DNA of 64,000 nucleotides from Motiliproteus sp965230185 (GTDB taxonomy: Bacteria > Pseudomonadota > Gammaproteobacteria > Pseudomonadales > Balneatricaceae). Shown piece by piece: positions 45,031-54,800 of this stretch. Positions within the stretch are counted from its first letter, which is position 1, and every line of letters begins with the position of its first letter. The stretch spans positions 3,720,001-3,784,000 of the forward strand of contig OZ245995.1 of NCBI GenBank assembly GCA_965230185.1. Direction: 5' to 3'. The position numbers and the translations under genes are program-made. The notes under the pieces were generated by a model, which did not search any database, was not told the origin of the DNA, and saw only the letters and a list, made by a program, of their open reading frames with translations.

Positions 45031-45534
45031 TTAAGACCGCCTGCGTCTGGATAAGCCTAAGGCCGCTAGCCCAAGACCCAGCAGCGCAATCGAAGCAGGT
45101 TCAGGAATGCGTACCTGACCACGTATTTCCCCCGGGGGGTTCAGCTGCGTATGAAGGTTGATGTACCACTGCCCAGCAAGAAATTGCGCTTCTTGTGCAT
45201 CGCTAATCGTATCGTTCCCGATGCTAGGACTCATAAGGCCGCTGATTAAACCGATATTTACCTGTACTCCCGCCGTCATGCCCGGAAGTGCGGGGCCATG
45301 GAAATGCAACCCGGTTGCGGGACCTGAGAGACCCGACCAGGACACCTCCCAACTGAGAACATTTGTTATCGTATCGAGCGTGCCGAATGCACTCCCCATC
45401 GCCCCAGGAACAGGAACAGGGGCAGGCACTTCCTGCAATTGGTCAAGGTCAGCCTCCCAGGAAATTAATACCGCGTTCGCATTGGTAGCTAGCACAGAAC
45501 ACAGCAACGCCAGTAGATAAGCTCTGATTTTCAT
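45031..45534 (-). CDS. Exported CHRD-domain protein with PEP-CTERM anchor
   Basis: The ATG at 45534 has AGGAGG 8 nt upstream and gives 167 residues. A signal peptide (YLLALLCSVLATNANA) leads into a CHRD domain (SAFGTLDTITNVLSWEVSWSG, TGLHFHGPALPGMTAGVQV, WYINLHTQLNPPGEIRGQV). It ends with a PEP-CTERM sorting signal (IPEPASIALLGLGLAALGLSRRRRS). PEP-CTERM proteins are processed by an exosortase, usually in bacteria that make extracellular polysaccharide. No exosortase lies in this window. Confidence 0.9.
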   Translation of the reverse strand: MKIRAYLLALLCSVLATNANAVLISWEADLDQLQEVPAPVPVPGAMGSAFGTLDTITNVLSWEVSWSGLSGPATGLHFHGPALPGMTAGVQVNIGLISGLMSPSIGNDTISDAQEAQFLAGQWYINLHTQLNPPGEIRGQVRIPEPASIALLGLGLAALGLSRRRRS

Positions 45535-45694
45535 CACTGCGACCTCCTTGGTCGGAAAGAACCGCTTTATGGCAGGTCAAGGTATTGCGGCAAGTTCCAC
45601 ACCACAGCAATAGAAACGCAGTCCAGAGCGAATGGGGTCACAGGTTTAAGCTGAAACTGTAAAGATTACTGACGGGGGGGCGGCGATCTCTATA

Positions 45695-46056
45695 ACAGGC
45701 AGCAGCCTTTCACCACAGGAGTACTCGCTATAAACGTACAACACCTGACCACCGACAAACTGGAACACCGCCTGGCACAAACCTGCCACGCCGAAAGCTA
45801 CAGTAAAAGCCCAGCCGACCAGCGCCTGACCCACGGCCTGTATAGCAAACTAAACCGCCGAGCCAGGCTGGAGGACTGGGGGGGAGACTGCGCTACCTGC
45901 GGCGATTGCATCGGCAGAATCCCCAGCGGCAACCTCTATAAAACCAGCAGCCGCACCCGTCGGGACTGCAACATTGGCGCCCCGGGAACGGTTTACTACA
46001 GCAAGTACCGGAGCAAGGTGGCTGAAGTCAGGCAGGCTGATAACTGTCTAAACTAA
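45695..46056 (+). other. Open frame of coding-like composition, no clear start
   Basis: A plus-strand frame runs to a TAA at 46056 and reads HLTTDKLEHRLAQTC, RLTHGLYSKLNRRARLEDWGGDCATCGDC and IGAPGTVYYSKYRSKV. Third positions are rich in G and C as in real genes. No ATG with a ribosome site begins it, and a run of seven G (45669-45675) lies just upstream, where a frameshift could hide the start. I do not recognise the protein. It may be a decayed gene. Confidence 0.35.
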
Positions 46057-46088
46057 CGGGGAGTGGTGAAGGCTGGAGGCCTGTTCTG

Positions 46089-46949
46089 ATGAAAAAGCTT
46101 TGTATCTATCACGGTCATTGTGCGGATGGATTCGGCGCCGCCTGGGTCGTTCGAAAAGCGCTCGGCAGCGCTGCGGAATTCCATGCCGGGTTTTACGGCG
46201 ATGCCCCACCGGATGTATCGGGACGGGATGTCATCCTGGTCGATTTCTCCTACAAGCGTGATGTACTGATCGATATGGCCAGGACAGCCGACAGCATTCT
46301 GATCCTGGACCACCACAAAACCGCAGAAGCGGATCTGGTGGAGTTACCGGATAATGTCACCGCTGTGTTCGATATGGAGCGCAGCGGCGCCATGATTACC
46401 TGGAATCACTTCTTCCCGGCTCAGCCTCCCCCTGCCCTGATCACCCGGATTCAGGACCGCGACCTGTGGCAGTTTAAATATGCAGACACTCAGAATATCC
46501 AGGCCTGTCTCTATTCCCATCCCTATGACTTCGATATCTGGGACCGGCTGATGACCGCAGATCTGGACGAAATGGCCAGGGAAGGAGCGGTGATCCAACG
46601 GAAGCAATTCAAGGATATCAACGAGTCCATTGCAGCAGCCGCCTACAGAACAACCATTGCCGGCTATGACGTCCCGGTGCTGAACGCCCCCTACTGCTGG
46701 TCATCGGATGCCGGCAATATCATGGCCAGAGGCGAGGCATTTGCCGCCTGCTACTGGGACACCTCCTATTTCAGGGTTTTCAGTCTGCGCTCCGCTGAGG
46801 ATGGGCTGGACGTGGCAGAGATCGCCGAAAAATTTGGTGGCGGCGGCCACAGACACGCCGCCGGCTTTCGACTGAGCAAGGATCGGATGCACTGTCTCGC
46901 AACCAGATTACACAACTGCCCGATCGACAGAAGTAATGTGAGTAATTAA
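46089..46949 (+). CDS. DHH/DHHA1-family phosphoesterase
   Basis: The 286-residue protein has the DHH phosphoesterase layout: MKKLCIYHGHCADGFGAAWV (metal-binding HxHxD), ILVDFSYKRDVL, the DHH motif in ILILDHHKTAEAD, and a C-terminal DHHA1 part with EIAEKFGGGGHRHAAGF. Relatives degrade oligoribonucleotides, c-di-AMP or pAp. The nucleotide substrate cannot be told from sequence. GGAGG precedes the ATG by 9 nt. It has its own terminator and no operon partner. Confidence 0.9.
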   Translation: MKKLCIYHGHCADGFGAAWVVRKALGSAAEFHAGFYGDAPPDVSGRDVILVDFSYKRDVLIDMARTADSILILDHHKTAEADLVELPDNVTAVFDMERSGAMITWNHFFPAQPPPALITRIQDRDLWQFKYADTQNIQACLYSHPYDFDIWDRLMTADLDEMAREGAVIQRKQFKDINESIAAAAYRTTIAGYDVPVLNAPYCWSSDAGNIMARGEAFAACYWDTSYFRVFSLRSAEDGLDVAEIAEKFGGGGHRHAAGFRLSKDRMHCLATRLHNCPIDRSNVSN

Positions 46950-47102
46950 GGGAGGCAGGCCGAGCCAGGGAGCAGTCACAACCAGGACGCATTACATAAA
47001 CCGAAAACTGACGCAGGCGGTTCTCTCCCGACAGTGCAATCCCTTGATAATTCGGGCGGCAAGCAGCAACTGACTGGCGATGACTAACGGACAGAAACGA
47101 AA

Positions 47103-47130
47103 ACCCCCGCAACAGGGCGGGGGTCTCTCT
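47103..47130. terminator. Bidirectional terminator between DHH and HPF genes
   Basis: Arms ACCCCCGC (47103-47110) and GCGGGGGT (47117-47124) with a 6-base loop have T-rich flanks on both strands, between two convergent genes. Confidence 0.8.
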
Positions 47131-47169
47131 TTGTTAAAACCGCGCTTAAGCTAAGCGCTCCTTTCTCCG

Positions 47170-47517
47170 CTACGCGACCTCAGTCTCCAGTTGCTCCTCG
47201 TCAACTAACTCAGCTGGCTTTGGTGTACCCTTTTTGTGGCATGACTTCTCTTTGATTTTAACCAGCTGTCGGTCGATCTTGTTGCTCAGAGCATCGATGG
47301 CCATGTAAAGGTTTTCTCCGCTTGCCCTGGCAAACACATCCTTACCTCGGGTATGCAGGGTCGCTTCGATTTCATCCTGGCGCTCGGACTGCTCAATGAT
47401 GACCAGCGCAGAGCTGATTTCACCAAACCGCTCCTGACTGGCTTCCAACCACTCTGTGATCTTTTCCTGTATGGCAACAGATACTTTACCGTTACGGTTG
47501 TTGATATCGATCTTCAT
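47170..47517 (-). CDS. Ribosome hibernation factor HPF/RaiA family
   Basis: The 115-residue protein has a beta-alpha-beta-beta-beta-alpha pattern, with ITEWLEASQERFGEISSALVII, EIEATLHTRGKDVFARASGENLYMAIDALSNKIDRQLVKIKEK and an acidic tail. This is the short HPF/RaiA form, which binds the small ribosomal subunit in slow-growing or starved cells and blocks translation. AAGGA lies 7 nt before the ATG. The start varies from the usual MQIxI, opening MKIDINNRNGKVS. It lies outside the usual rpoN context. Confidence 0.88.
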   Translation of the reverse strand: MKIDINNRNGKVSVAIQEKITEWLEASQERFGEISSALVIIEQSERQDEIEATLHTRGKDVFARASGENLYMAIDALSNKIDRQLVKIKEKSCHKKGTPKPAELVDEEQLETEVA

Positions 47518-48347
47518 TGCTTATTCCTTACTGCAGACTGCTGCAGATTGGGTAGAGACACACTTTATTTATACGCCCATAAGGGAGGCTTTCAACCACA
47601 CATCAGCACCTTTCGGTATTGCCCCCTGACCTGGATCAACACAGAGAAGATTACGGTTAACCGCCATAAATCAAATCGATCAATTAGTAACCTGGCAGGG
47701 GTTTTATGGCGGGTGTTTTGTGGCAGACCTTAGCCACGGCATTCATCTCTTCCTTTCTGCTCCCATCACTACGGAAGTGGATTCTGTATCCGGAGTTACC
47801 ACCCGGGACTCTGATCAGCCAGGCTGAATTTACATACTCTGGCCTGACCCACCCTCAGAACCGACCACTGATTACTGGTGAATCCCAGGCTGAATAACAA
47901 GCGGCTCAGGCCTCGTCCCCTGGAGACTATACAGCCCGGTTACCTTTGCTCAGATTAAGGCGGCACGCCGAAAATGCTCACTCCCCTGTACCCACAGTAA
48001 TTCCGGATCTTTACCCCGGGGTTACAGGTAAGCGGCTGGGGCAGGTCGCCAATCTCGGGTACAGATCGTAAATAAATGACCGGGACAGCAGGTAAAGCCC
48101 GGATTTTGAACCCCATAATATTTAATTTTCTGAATCTGTACCCGGAACAGTCATCAGAGTACGCTGATATGGCTCATCAGTAACCGGCTCTTCTGGAAGT
48201 GCTTGTTGGCCGATCACCACAACAGCTCTGTTTAACCGGTGAGATCTCGATTTTTCAGATAAAGGTAATTTGCACCGATGTATCAGTACAGGGTTTCAAT
48301 TCACAGATGGCCAGGGGGTTACCCACAGCTATTCAGGGGGCAGGTTA
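47518..48347. other. Long gap upstream of norEF
   Basis: No supported gene lies in these 830 bases. Short plus-strand frames (for example 47706-47897) lack ribosome sites or motifs. The norE promoter should be here. I found no clean FNR box or sigma-54 (GG-N10-GC) element by eye. Confidence 0.4.
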
Positions 48348-48995
48348 ATGGAACGTTCTGAGACGATTATTGCCGGGACGGACGCACTCGCAGGACAGGT
48401 ACCTGATACAGTGCCCCGCTCTCATGATCCGCTGCCAGCCGAGGGCAGAGTCCCGGGAAATGGCGCTGTCTGGGTCGGGATTTACGCCGAAATGAGCGAA
48501 TTCGCTCTGATGTTCCTGGTCTACTTTATTGCCAAAGTGCACTACATGGATTCTTTCGACCAGGGTCCGCTGCAACTCAATACACTGGCCGGAACCCTTA
48601 ACACCCTCGCCTTGCTGACCAGCAGCTATTTTGTCGCCAAAGCCATGAGCTGTGTTCGGATGAATCAGATCAACCGAGCGATACACTGGCTATGGGGAAC
48701 TATAGGCGCTGCCGTTTTCTATCTGGTGATTAAAGCCTGGGAATACCAGTGGAATACCGAACGGGGAATCGAAATTGAAACCAACGTATTCTTTACCGTT
48801 TACTACTATATGACCTTCAACCATTTCCTGCATGTGGCCTGGGGAGGCGGCGCGATTCTCTGGGCTATTTTCAGACTCAGGAGCGGTGGCTACACAGCGG
48901 ACAACCATGAAGGAATGGAGGCCATCGCCTGTTACTGGCATATGATCGACCTGGTCTGGATTATTATTTTCCCTCTGCTCTACGTTTTAAGGTGA
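48348..48995 (+). CDS. norE: NorE-like heme-copper oxidase subunit III family protein
   Basis: The ATG at 48348 is preceded by GGGGGCAGG; an upstream in-frame ATG has no such site. The 215-residue protein has five membrane helices (for example MSEFALMFLVYFIAKVHYM, LNTLALLTSSYFVAKAM, AVFYLVIKAWEYQW, YYYMTFNHFLHVAWGGGAIL, YWHMIDLVWIIIFPLLYVL). This is the reduced subunit III form found as NorE in nitric oxide reductase clusters. It aids NO reductase activity without binding metal. norCB are not in this window. Confidence 0.88.
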   Translation: MERSETIIAGTDALAGQVPDTVPRSHDPLPAEGRVPGNGAVWVGIYAEMSEFALMFLVYFIAKVHYMDSFDQGPLQLNTLAGTLNTLALLTSSYFVAKAMSCVRMNQINRAIHWLWGTIGAAVFYLVIKAWEYQWNTERGIEIETNVFFTVYYYMTFNHFLHVAWGGGAILWAIFRLRSGGYTADNHEGMEAIACYWHMIDLVWIIIFPLLYVLR

Positions 48996-49000
48996 TCAGA

Positions 49001-49303
49001 ATGACTGGAATACTTAATTATAAAATTCAGGACTACGTGTGGCTGGCCCTGATGGCAATGACACTGGGTAACGCTTTCATCGCTGAAAGCGCGGATCCCA
49101 GCCTGTTAGTGACACTGGCAATCGCTGCTACCGTCATGCTGAAAGGGTGGCTGGTGGTAGACCGCTTTATGGAGCTGCGAAACGCCCATCCCTATATCCG
49201 GTTTTCTATGAATCTTTACTTCTATGTTCTGCCTTTAATGATTCTGATCGTTTACCTGTTCCCTGATTTTCTAGCGGAACTGACGCGGCTGCCGTCACAT
49301 TAA
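49001..49303 (+). CDS. norF: NorF-like small membrane protein
   Basis: The ATG at 49001 sits 5 nt after AAGGTGA and gives 100 residues; a GTG at 48992 overlapping the norE stop is an alternative. Three helices (VWLALMAMTLGNAFIAE, LLVTLAIAATVMLKGWLVVDRFMEL, FYVLPLMILIVYLFPDFL) and the KGWLVVDRFMELR motif fit the cytochrome c oxidase subunit IV-like NorF family. It is translationally linked to norE. Confidence 0.85.
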   Translation: MTGILNYKIQDYVWLALMAMTLGNAFIAESADPSLLVTLAIAATVMLKGWLVVDRFMELRNAHPYIRFSMNLYFYVLPLMILIVYLFPDFLAELTRLPSH

Positions 49304-49679
49304 CTCTCTGACAAGACAATATGAAATAAAACCTGTACTCAGGCAGCTGCGAGTTTAATCAACTGGTCATATGAGTCCGAACACGGAATAAATTCATGAA
49401 TTTTTTTGAAACTTATCTGAGCCGGACCAGCTTCCGTCCATAAGATACTCAAGGATCGTTTACACGATCAGTGCTCTATATATCGTAAAAACAACAACTT
49501 TAAAAAATGCATCGAAAACATGTATATTTCTTATCCTGCCTATGTTCAGGAACACCCTTACTTTTAAGGGCAGAAATAGCCGCTGTCCGATGCAATTTTG
49601 ACTTCAGATACCCCGAAATATTGTTGTCGGATCTGATAACAGATCTGTATGGCTGTGGAGAACAGCCACCGGAGACCTG
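49304..49679. other. Gap between norF and the sigma-54 activator
   Basis: No gene is evident. A degenerate inverted pattern AAAATGCATCG...CATGTATATTT (49503-49528) faintly recalls NsrR half-sites but is off in spacing. GATCTG/CAGATC repeats lie near 49630-49650. I assign no function. Confidence 0.35.
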
Positions 49680-51143
49680 ATGAATAATCACGAGAATCGA
49701 ACAACTTTCAATGCTCAGACTACAATAATCGAGTTTCCCGCTTTCCCAGAGAAGATTCTGCATGCAATCGATGAAGGTGTTTATGGCATTGACAGCCGGG
49801 GACTGACCACCTTTATCAATCCGGCCGCCAAAGCGATGACCGGCTGGTCAGAGCATGACCTTATCGGCAAACCGATTCACGACTTTCACCACCACAGCAA
49901 GCTGAACGGTAGTCAGTACCCGCAGGAACAATGCCCGATATTCGCCACCACCAGGACCGGCTTAGTTCATCATGTTGATAACGAGGTATTCTGGCGCAAA
50001 GATGGTTCCTGTTTTCCTGTGGAATACACCAGCACTCCCGTTTACCGACACGATCAGCTGGTGGGAACCGTTGTTAACTTCAGAGATATCAGTAACCACA
50101 AGCGCACGAAGACCTCGCTGCGCCAGAACCGGGAACAAAGCTTTAAGCAGAGCAACATGCTGTCTGCAAAAAACTATTTTTGCGGCGAGGAGAAAACTGT
50201 CGGGCATGAGTTTTCCGGTATCATCGGTCAGAGTCCCGGTTTAACTCAGTTACTACACCAGGTACGCCAGGTTGGCCCCACACAGTCCACTGTATTGATC
50301 CGGGGAGAAAGCGGTACTGGCAAAGAACTGATCGCCCGCGCCATTCACAATCTGAGCCCCCGTAAAAATGGTCCTCTGATCAAAGTAAATTGCGGCGCAC
50401 TCATTGCCAACCTGGTTGAAAGCGAGCTGTTCGGCCATGAAAAAGGTGCATTTACCGGCGCCCTGCAAAAACGACTGGGACGCTTTGAGCAAGCTGACGG
50501 AGGCACACTCTTTCTTGACGAGATCGGCGAGTTAGCTCCGGATATTCAGGTTAAGTTACTCAGGGTTCTTCAGGAACATGAAATAGAACCAGTCGGTAGT
50601 AATAGTCCGACCCCGGTTGACGTCAGGATTGTAGCGGCTACGCACCGCGACCTGCAGCAGATGGTGGAGGAACAGCGCTTCAGAATGGACCTGTTTTATC
50701 GCCTTAACGTATTTCCCTTAATCGTCCCCCCACTACGCGAACGCTCCTCCGACATCCCTCTGTTAACTGATTTCATGCTACATAAACTCAGTAAAAAGCT
50801 GGACAAGCCCTTACAGGGGGTTACCCCAAAGACTATGAACTCTCTGATGAACTATTCCTGGCCCGGCAATATACGTGAGCTGCTCAATATTCTGGAGAGA
50901 GCCGCAATAGTCAGTGAAACTCCGATTATCGATATCACCGAGACGTTCAGGGCTGCAGATCAGGAAAAACCGGATCCCCCGCCAATGAGCACCCTTGCTG
51001 AAGCCGAGCGATACCACATTATCAGGACCCTCTCCCATGTAGATTGGGTTATTGCCGGTAAAAATGGCGCTGCGGCTCTGCTCGACGTCCCGCCCAGCAC
51101 CTTGCGGTCACGGATGAAGAAACTCGGCATCAAGCGGCCTTAG
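49680..51143 (+). CDS. PAS-domain sigma-54-dependent transcriptional activator
   Basis: The 487-residue regulator has an N-terminal PAS domain (about 22-140: EGVYGIDSRGLTTFINPAAKAMTG, HHHSKLNGSQYPQEQCPI, EVFWRKDGSCFPVEY). A linker and an AAA+ domain follow, with Walker A GESGTGKE, the sigma-54 loop GAFTGA and LFLDEIGELAPDIQVKLL. A Fis-type helix-turn-helix (GKNGAAALLDVPPSTLRSRMKKLGI) closes the protein. GGAG lies 5 nt before the ATG. It sits between norEF and narGHJI and probably answers to nitrogen oxides or redox state. It is not classical NorR, which has a GAF domain. No sigma-54 promoter was recognised nearby. Confidence 0.88.
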   Translation: MNNHENRTTFNAQTTIIEFPAFPEKILHAIDEGVYGIDSRGLTTFINPAAKAMTGWSEHDLIGKPIHDFHHHSKLNGSQYPQEQCPIFATTRTGLVHHVDNEVFWRKDGSCFPVEYTSTPVYRHDQLVGTVVNFRDISNHKRTKTSLRQNREQSFKQSNMLSAKNYFCGEEKTVGHEFSGIIGQSPGLTQLLHQVRQVGPTQSTVLIRGESGTGKELIARAIHNLSPRKNGPLIKVNCGALIANLVESELFGHEKGAFTGALQKRLGRFEQADGGTLFLDEIGELAPDIQVKLLRVLQEHEIEPVGSNSPTPVDVRIVAATHRDLQQMVEEQRFRMDLFYRLNVFPLIVPPLRERSSDIPLLTDFMLHKLSKKLDKPLQGVTPKTMNSLMNYSWPGNIRELLNILERAAIVSETPIIDITETFRAADQEKPDPPPMSTLAEAERYHIIRTLSHVDWVIAGKNGAAALLDVPPSTLRSRMKKLGIKRP

Positions 51144-51808
51144 CTTAAAGGTATAACGATAAATAGAAAGCTGTCAGAAAAGTAATAAACTCATCAGACT
51201 ACCTTACATTTTGTCAGCACTTTTCTCCAATCCAATTTCTATTACCTGTATTCGTGCTGCTCCTCTTTTATTGTCACTTGATTTATCAATTTTTTTCATT
51301 TATTTCACGTACACACCGAAAACCAGACCACAATAATTGATATTCAGCAACTCTGAATCAACTCTGATTTCAGTTGTTCGGGTCATCGTAACTGTCTGCA
51401 AATCCGCAGACAGTCTGGATCCAACATCTCGTTAACTACATGACTTTATTCACTGAAACAGATCACTTAAACGCTTTTTTCAGCTCACACCCCGAACTGA
51501 TCTTCTGGAATATGCAGCCACTATGAGTACAGATTCAAAATAATTAATCGGTACAGAAATAAAGCCCTATATTCTGTACTTCAATATATTTATTTATCTG
51601 AATCTGCATCCACCACTTATACCAGGATACTCTTTTATCCGTCATCTCTTGCCTGGTTCTTTTGTAAATGGCCTGGTTCACTACAGATTGCCACAATAAA
51701 TATCCAGTCCATCACTCTCGCACGATGATGATATGGCTTTAGGCATAAACAATTAGAGCTCGGAGCTTGCTCCGTCCTGACCAACAAAAGGCTTCAGGGG
51801 ACATTATT
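51144..51808. promoter_or_regulatory. narG upstream regulatory region
   Basis: The 665-base gap holds several structures: an FNR-like box (51337-51350), a perfect 9-bp hairpin ACTGTCTGC/GCAGACAGT (51391-51414), and the palindrome CGGAGC-TT-GCTCCG (51761-51774) shortly before the narG ribosome site. No gene is present. Nitrate- and anaerobiosis-responsive promoters for narGHJI are expected here. Confidence 0.5.
51337..51350 (+). promoter_or_regulatory. FNR/Dnr-like box upstream of narG
   Basis: TTGAT-ATTC-AGCAA differs from TTGAT-N4-ATCAA at one position. It lies about 460 bases upstream of narG, which is distant, so a second closer site or an intervening transcription start is needed. Confidence 0.4.
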
Positions 51809-54800
51809 ATGAGTCACTTGCTTGATAGACTGAGATTTCTGAACAGAAAGAAGGGGACGTTTTCCGAGGGTCATGGGGATATCACCTCAGAAAATCGCTC
51901 CTGGGAAGATGGTTATCGTAACCGCTGGCAACACGATAAAGTCGTGCGTTCAACACACGGCGTTAACTGCACCGGTTCCTGCTCCTGGAAGATTTATGTT
52001 AAGAACGGTCTGATCACCTGGGAAACCCAGCAGACTGATTATCCACGCACCCGCCCGGACCTGCCAAACCATGAGCCTCGCGGTTGTCCTCGCGGTGCCA
52101 GTTACTCCTGGTACATCTACAGCGCCAATCGTCTGAAGTATCCGACTGTGCGTAAGAGCCTGCTGAAATTATGGCGTTCAGCACGCAGAACGATGAGCCC
52201 GGTTGATGCCTGGGCTTCGATTGTTGAAGACGAAACAAAGGCCAGATCTTACAAATCTGCCCGTGGTCAGGGTGGTTTTGTTCGTTCCTCATGGGACGAA
52301 GTTAATGAGATGATCGCTGCGGCGAACGTCCACACCGTAAAAAACTACGGTCCGGATCGCGTTATCGGTTTTTCACCCATTCCGGCGATGTCGATGGTGT
52401 CCTATGCGGCCGGTGCTCGCTACCTGTCTCTGATTGGTGGCGTCTGTCTGAGCTTCTACGACTGGTACGCTGACCTGCCACCAGCTTCACCGATGACCTG
52501 GGGTGAACAGACCGATGTACCGGAGTCTGCGGACTGGTATAACTCCAATTACATCATCGCCTGGGGCTCAAACGTGCCTCAGACCCGTACGCCGGACGCC
52601 CATTTCTTTACCGAAACACGATACAAAGGAACCAAGACCGTTGGTGTCACCCCGGATTACTCTGAGGTCGCCAAGCTTTGTGACCTCTGGCTGAATCCGA
52701 AGCAGGGCACAGACGCGGCACTGGCGATGGCCTTTGGCCACGTTATTCTGAAAGAATTCCACGTCGACAACCCAAGCGAATACTTTACTAATTACGTCCG
52801 TCGCACCACGGACATGCCGTTCCTGGTCGAGCTGGAACCACGTGAAGACGGCTCATTCGCGGCAGGTCGATTCACCCGCGCATCTGATTTTGATGCCGGG
52901 CTGGGCCAGGATAACAACCCTGAGTGGAAGACCGTCGCATTCGATGAGCAGAGTAACAGCTTTGTGGTACCCAACGGTTCTATCGGTTTCCGCTGGGGCG
53001 AGAAAGGTAAGTGGAACACGGAAGAAAAGGAAGCCGGTGAGGGGCGTTCTACGACCCTGAAACTCTCTCTGCTCGATGACCATGATGAAGTCGTTTCAGT
53101 GGCCCTGCCATATTTCGGCGGTGAAGAGAACGAGTATTTTCCCCACAACAAATTCGCCGACATCATTCACTACAACCTGCCAGCCAAGCGTATCCAGTCG
53201 GTGGATGGAGAGAAGCTGGTGGTAACTGTGTACGATCTGATGCTGGCGAATTATGGCGTTGATCGTGGCCTTGGCGGTGACTTCGTGGCTGAATCTTACG
53301 ACGATAACGCCCCTTACACCCCCGCCTGGCAGGAATCGATCACGGGCGTGAAGCGCGATGTAGTTATCCGGGTTGCACGAGAGTTTGCCGACAATGCCGA
53401 TAAAACCGGAGGTCGCTCTATGGTGATCTGTGGTTCAGGCTTAAACCACTGGTACCACATGGACATGGCTTATCGCGGTCTGATGAACATGCTGATCATG
53501 TGTGGGTGTATTGGCCAGTCCGGAGGCGGCTGGGCGCACTACGTAGGACAGGAGAAGTTGCGCCCACAGACCGGCTGGACCCCCGTGACGTTTGCGCTGG
53601 ACTGGTGCCGTCCGCCACGTCATATGAACGGCACCTCTTTCTTCTATAACCACTCCAGCCAGTGGCGTTATGAGAAGCTGGATGTAGATGAGATTCTGTC
53701 TCCGCTGGCGGATAAGTCCAAATGGACCGGCAGTCTGATTGATTACAACGTACGCGCCGAGCGCATGGGCTGGTTACCCTCGGCACCGCAATTGAACCGG
53801 AATCCGCTGGATATCGTTAAGGCTGCTGATGCTGCTGGTCAGTCGCCACAGGATTACGCCCTGGAAAACCTTAAATCCGGCACCCTGCGTTTCGCCGCAG
53901 AAGATCCGGACAACCCGCAGAACTTCCCGCGCAACATGTTTATCTGGCGCTCCAACCTGCTGGGGTCTTCCGGTAAGGGACATGAGTACATGCTGAAATA
54001 CCTGCTGGGTACGAAGCACGGCGTGATGAACAAAGACCTGGGTGAAGACGGCCTTAAAAAGCCGGAAGAAGTGGTCTGGCATGACAAGGGGGCTGAAGGC
54101 AAAGTTGACCTGCTGGTAACCCTGGATTTCCGCATGTCCACCACTTGCCTGTACTCCGATATCGTACTGCCGACCGCAACCTGGTACGAAAAGGACGACC
54201 TGAATACCTCAGATATGCACCCGTTCATCCATCCCCTGTCCGCGGCAACCGATCCCGCCTGGGAAGCCCGCTCTGACTGGGATATTTATAAGGGTATCGC
54301 AGAGAAATTCTCCGAAGTCTGTGTTGGTCATCTGGGCGTTGAGAAAGATCTCGTTACTGTGCCTATGCAGCACGATAGTCCGGGGGAACTGGCCCAACCA
54401 CTGGGTGTAATGGACTGGAAGAAAGGAGAATGTGAGCCGGTTCCGGGGATATCCATGCCGAACCTGGCGGTTGTTGAACGGGATTATCCCAACACCTTTA
54501 ATCGCTTTACATCGATTGGCCCACTGATGGAGTCACTGGGTAACGGTGGTAAGGGAATCTCCTGGGACACAAAGAAAGAGATCGATTTCCTCAGGAAACT
54601 GAACTGGACACACACTGAAGACAGTATCCGCGATGGTCGTGCCAGACTCGAAACGGCAATCGATGCCTGTGAGATGATCCTCAGCCTGGCTCCGGAAACC
54701 AACGGTAATGTTGCGCTTAAAGCCTGGCAGGCCCTGAGTGAATGCACCGGTCTGGATCATACCCACCTGGCCAGCCCGAAAGAAGATGAAAAAATTCGAT

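Noticed and set aside
51277..51290. TTGATTTATCAA as an FNR site
   Set aside because: The half-sites are separated by 2 bases instead of 4.
51144..51808. Sigma-54 promoter for narG
   Set aside because: No GG-N10-GC element with the right context was found by eye.
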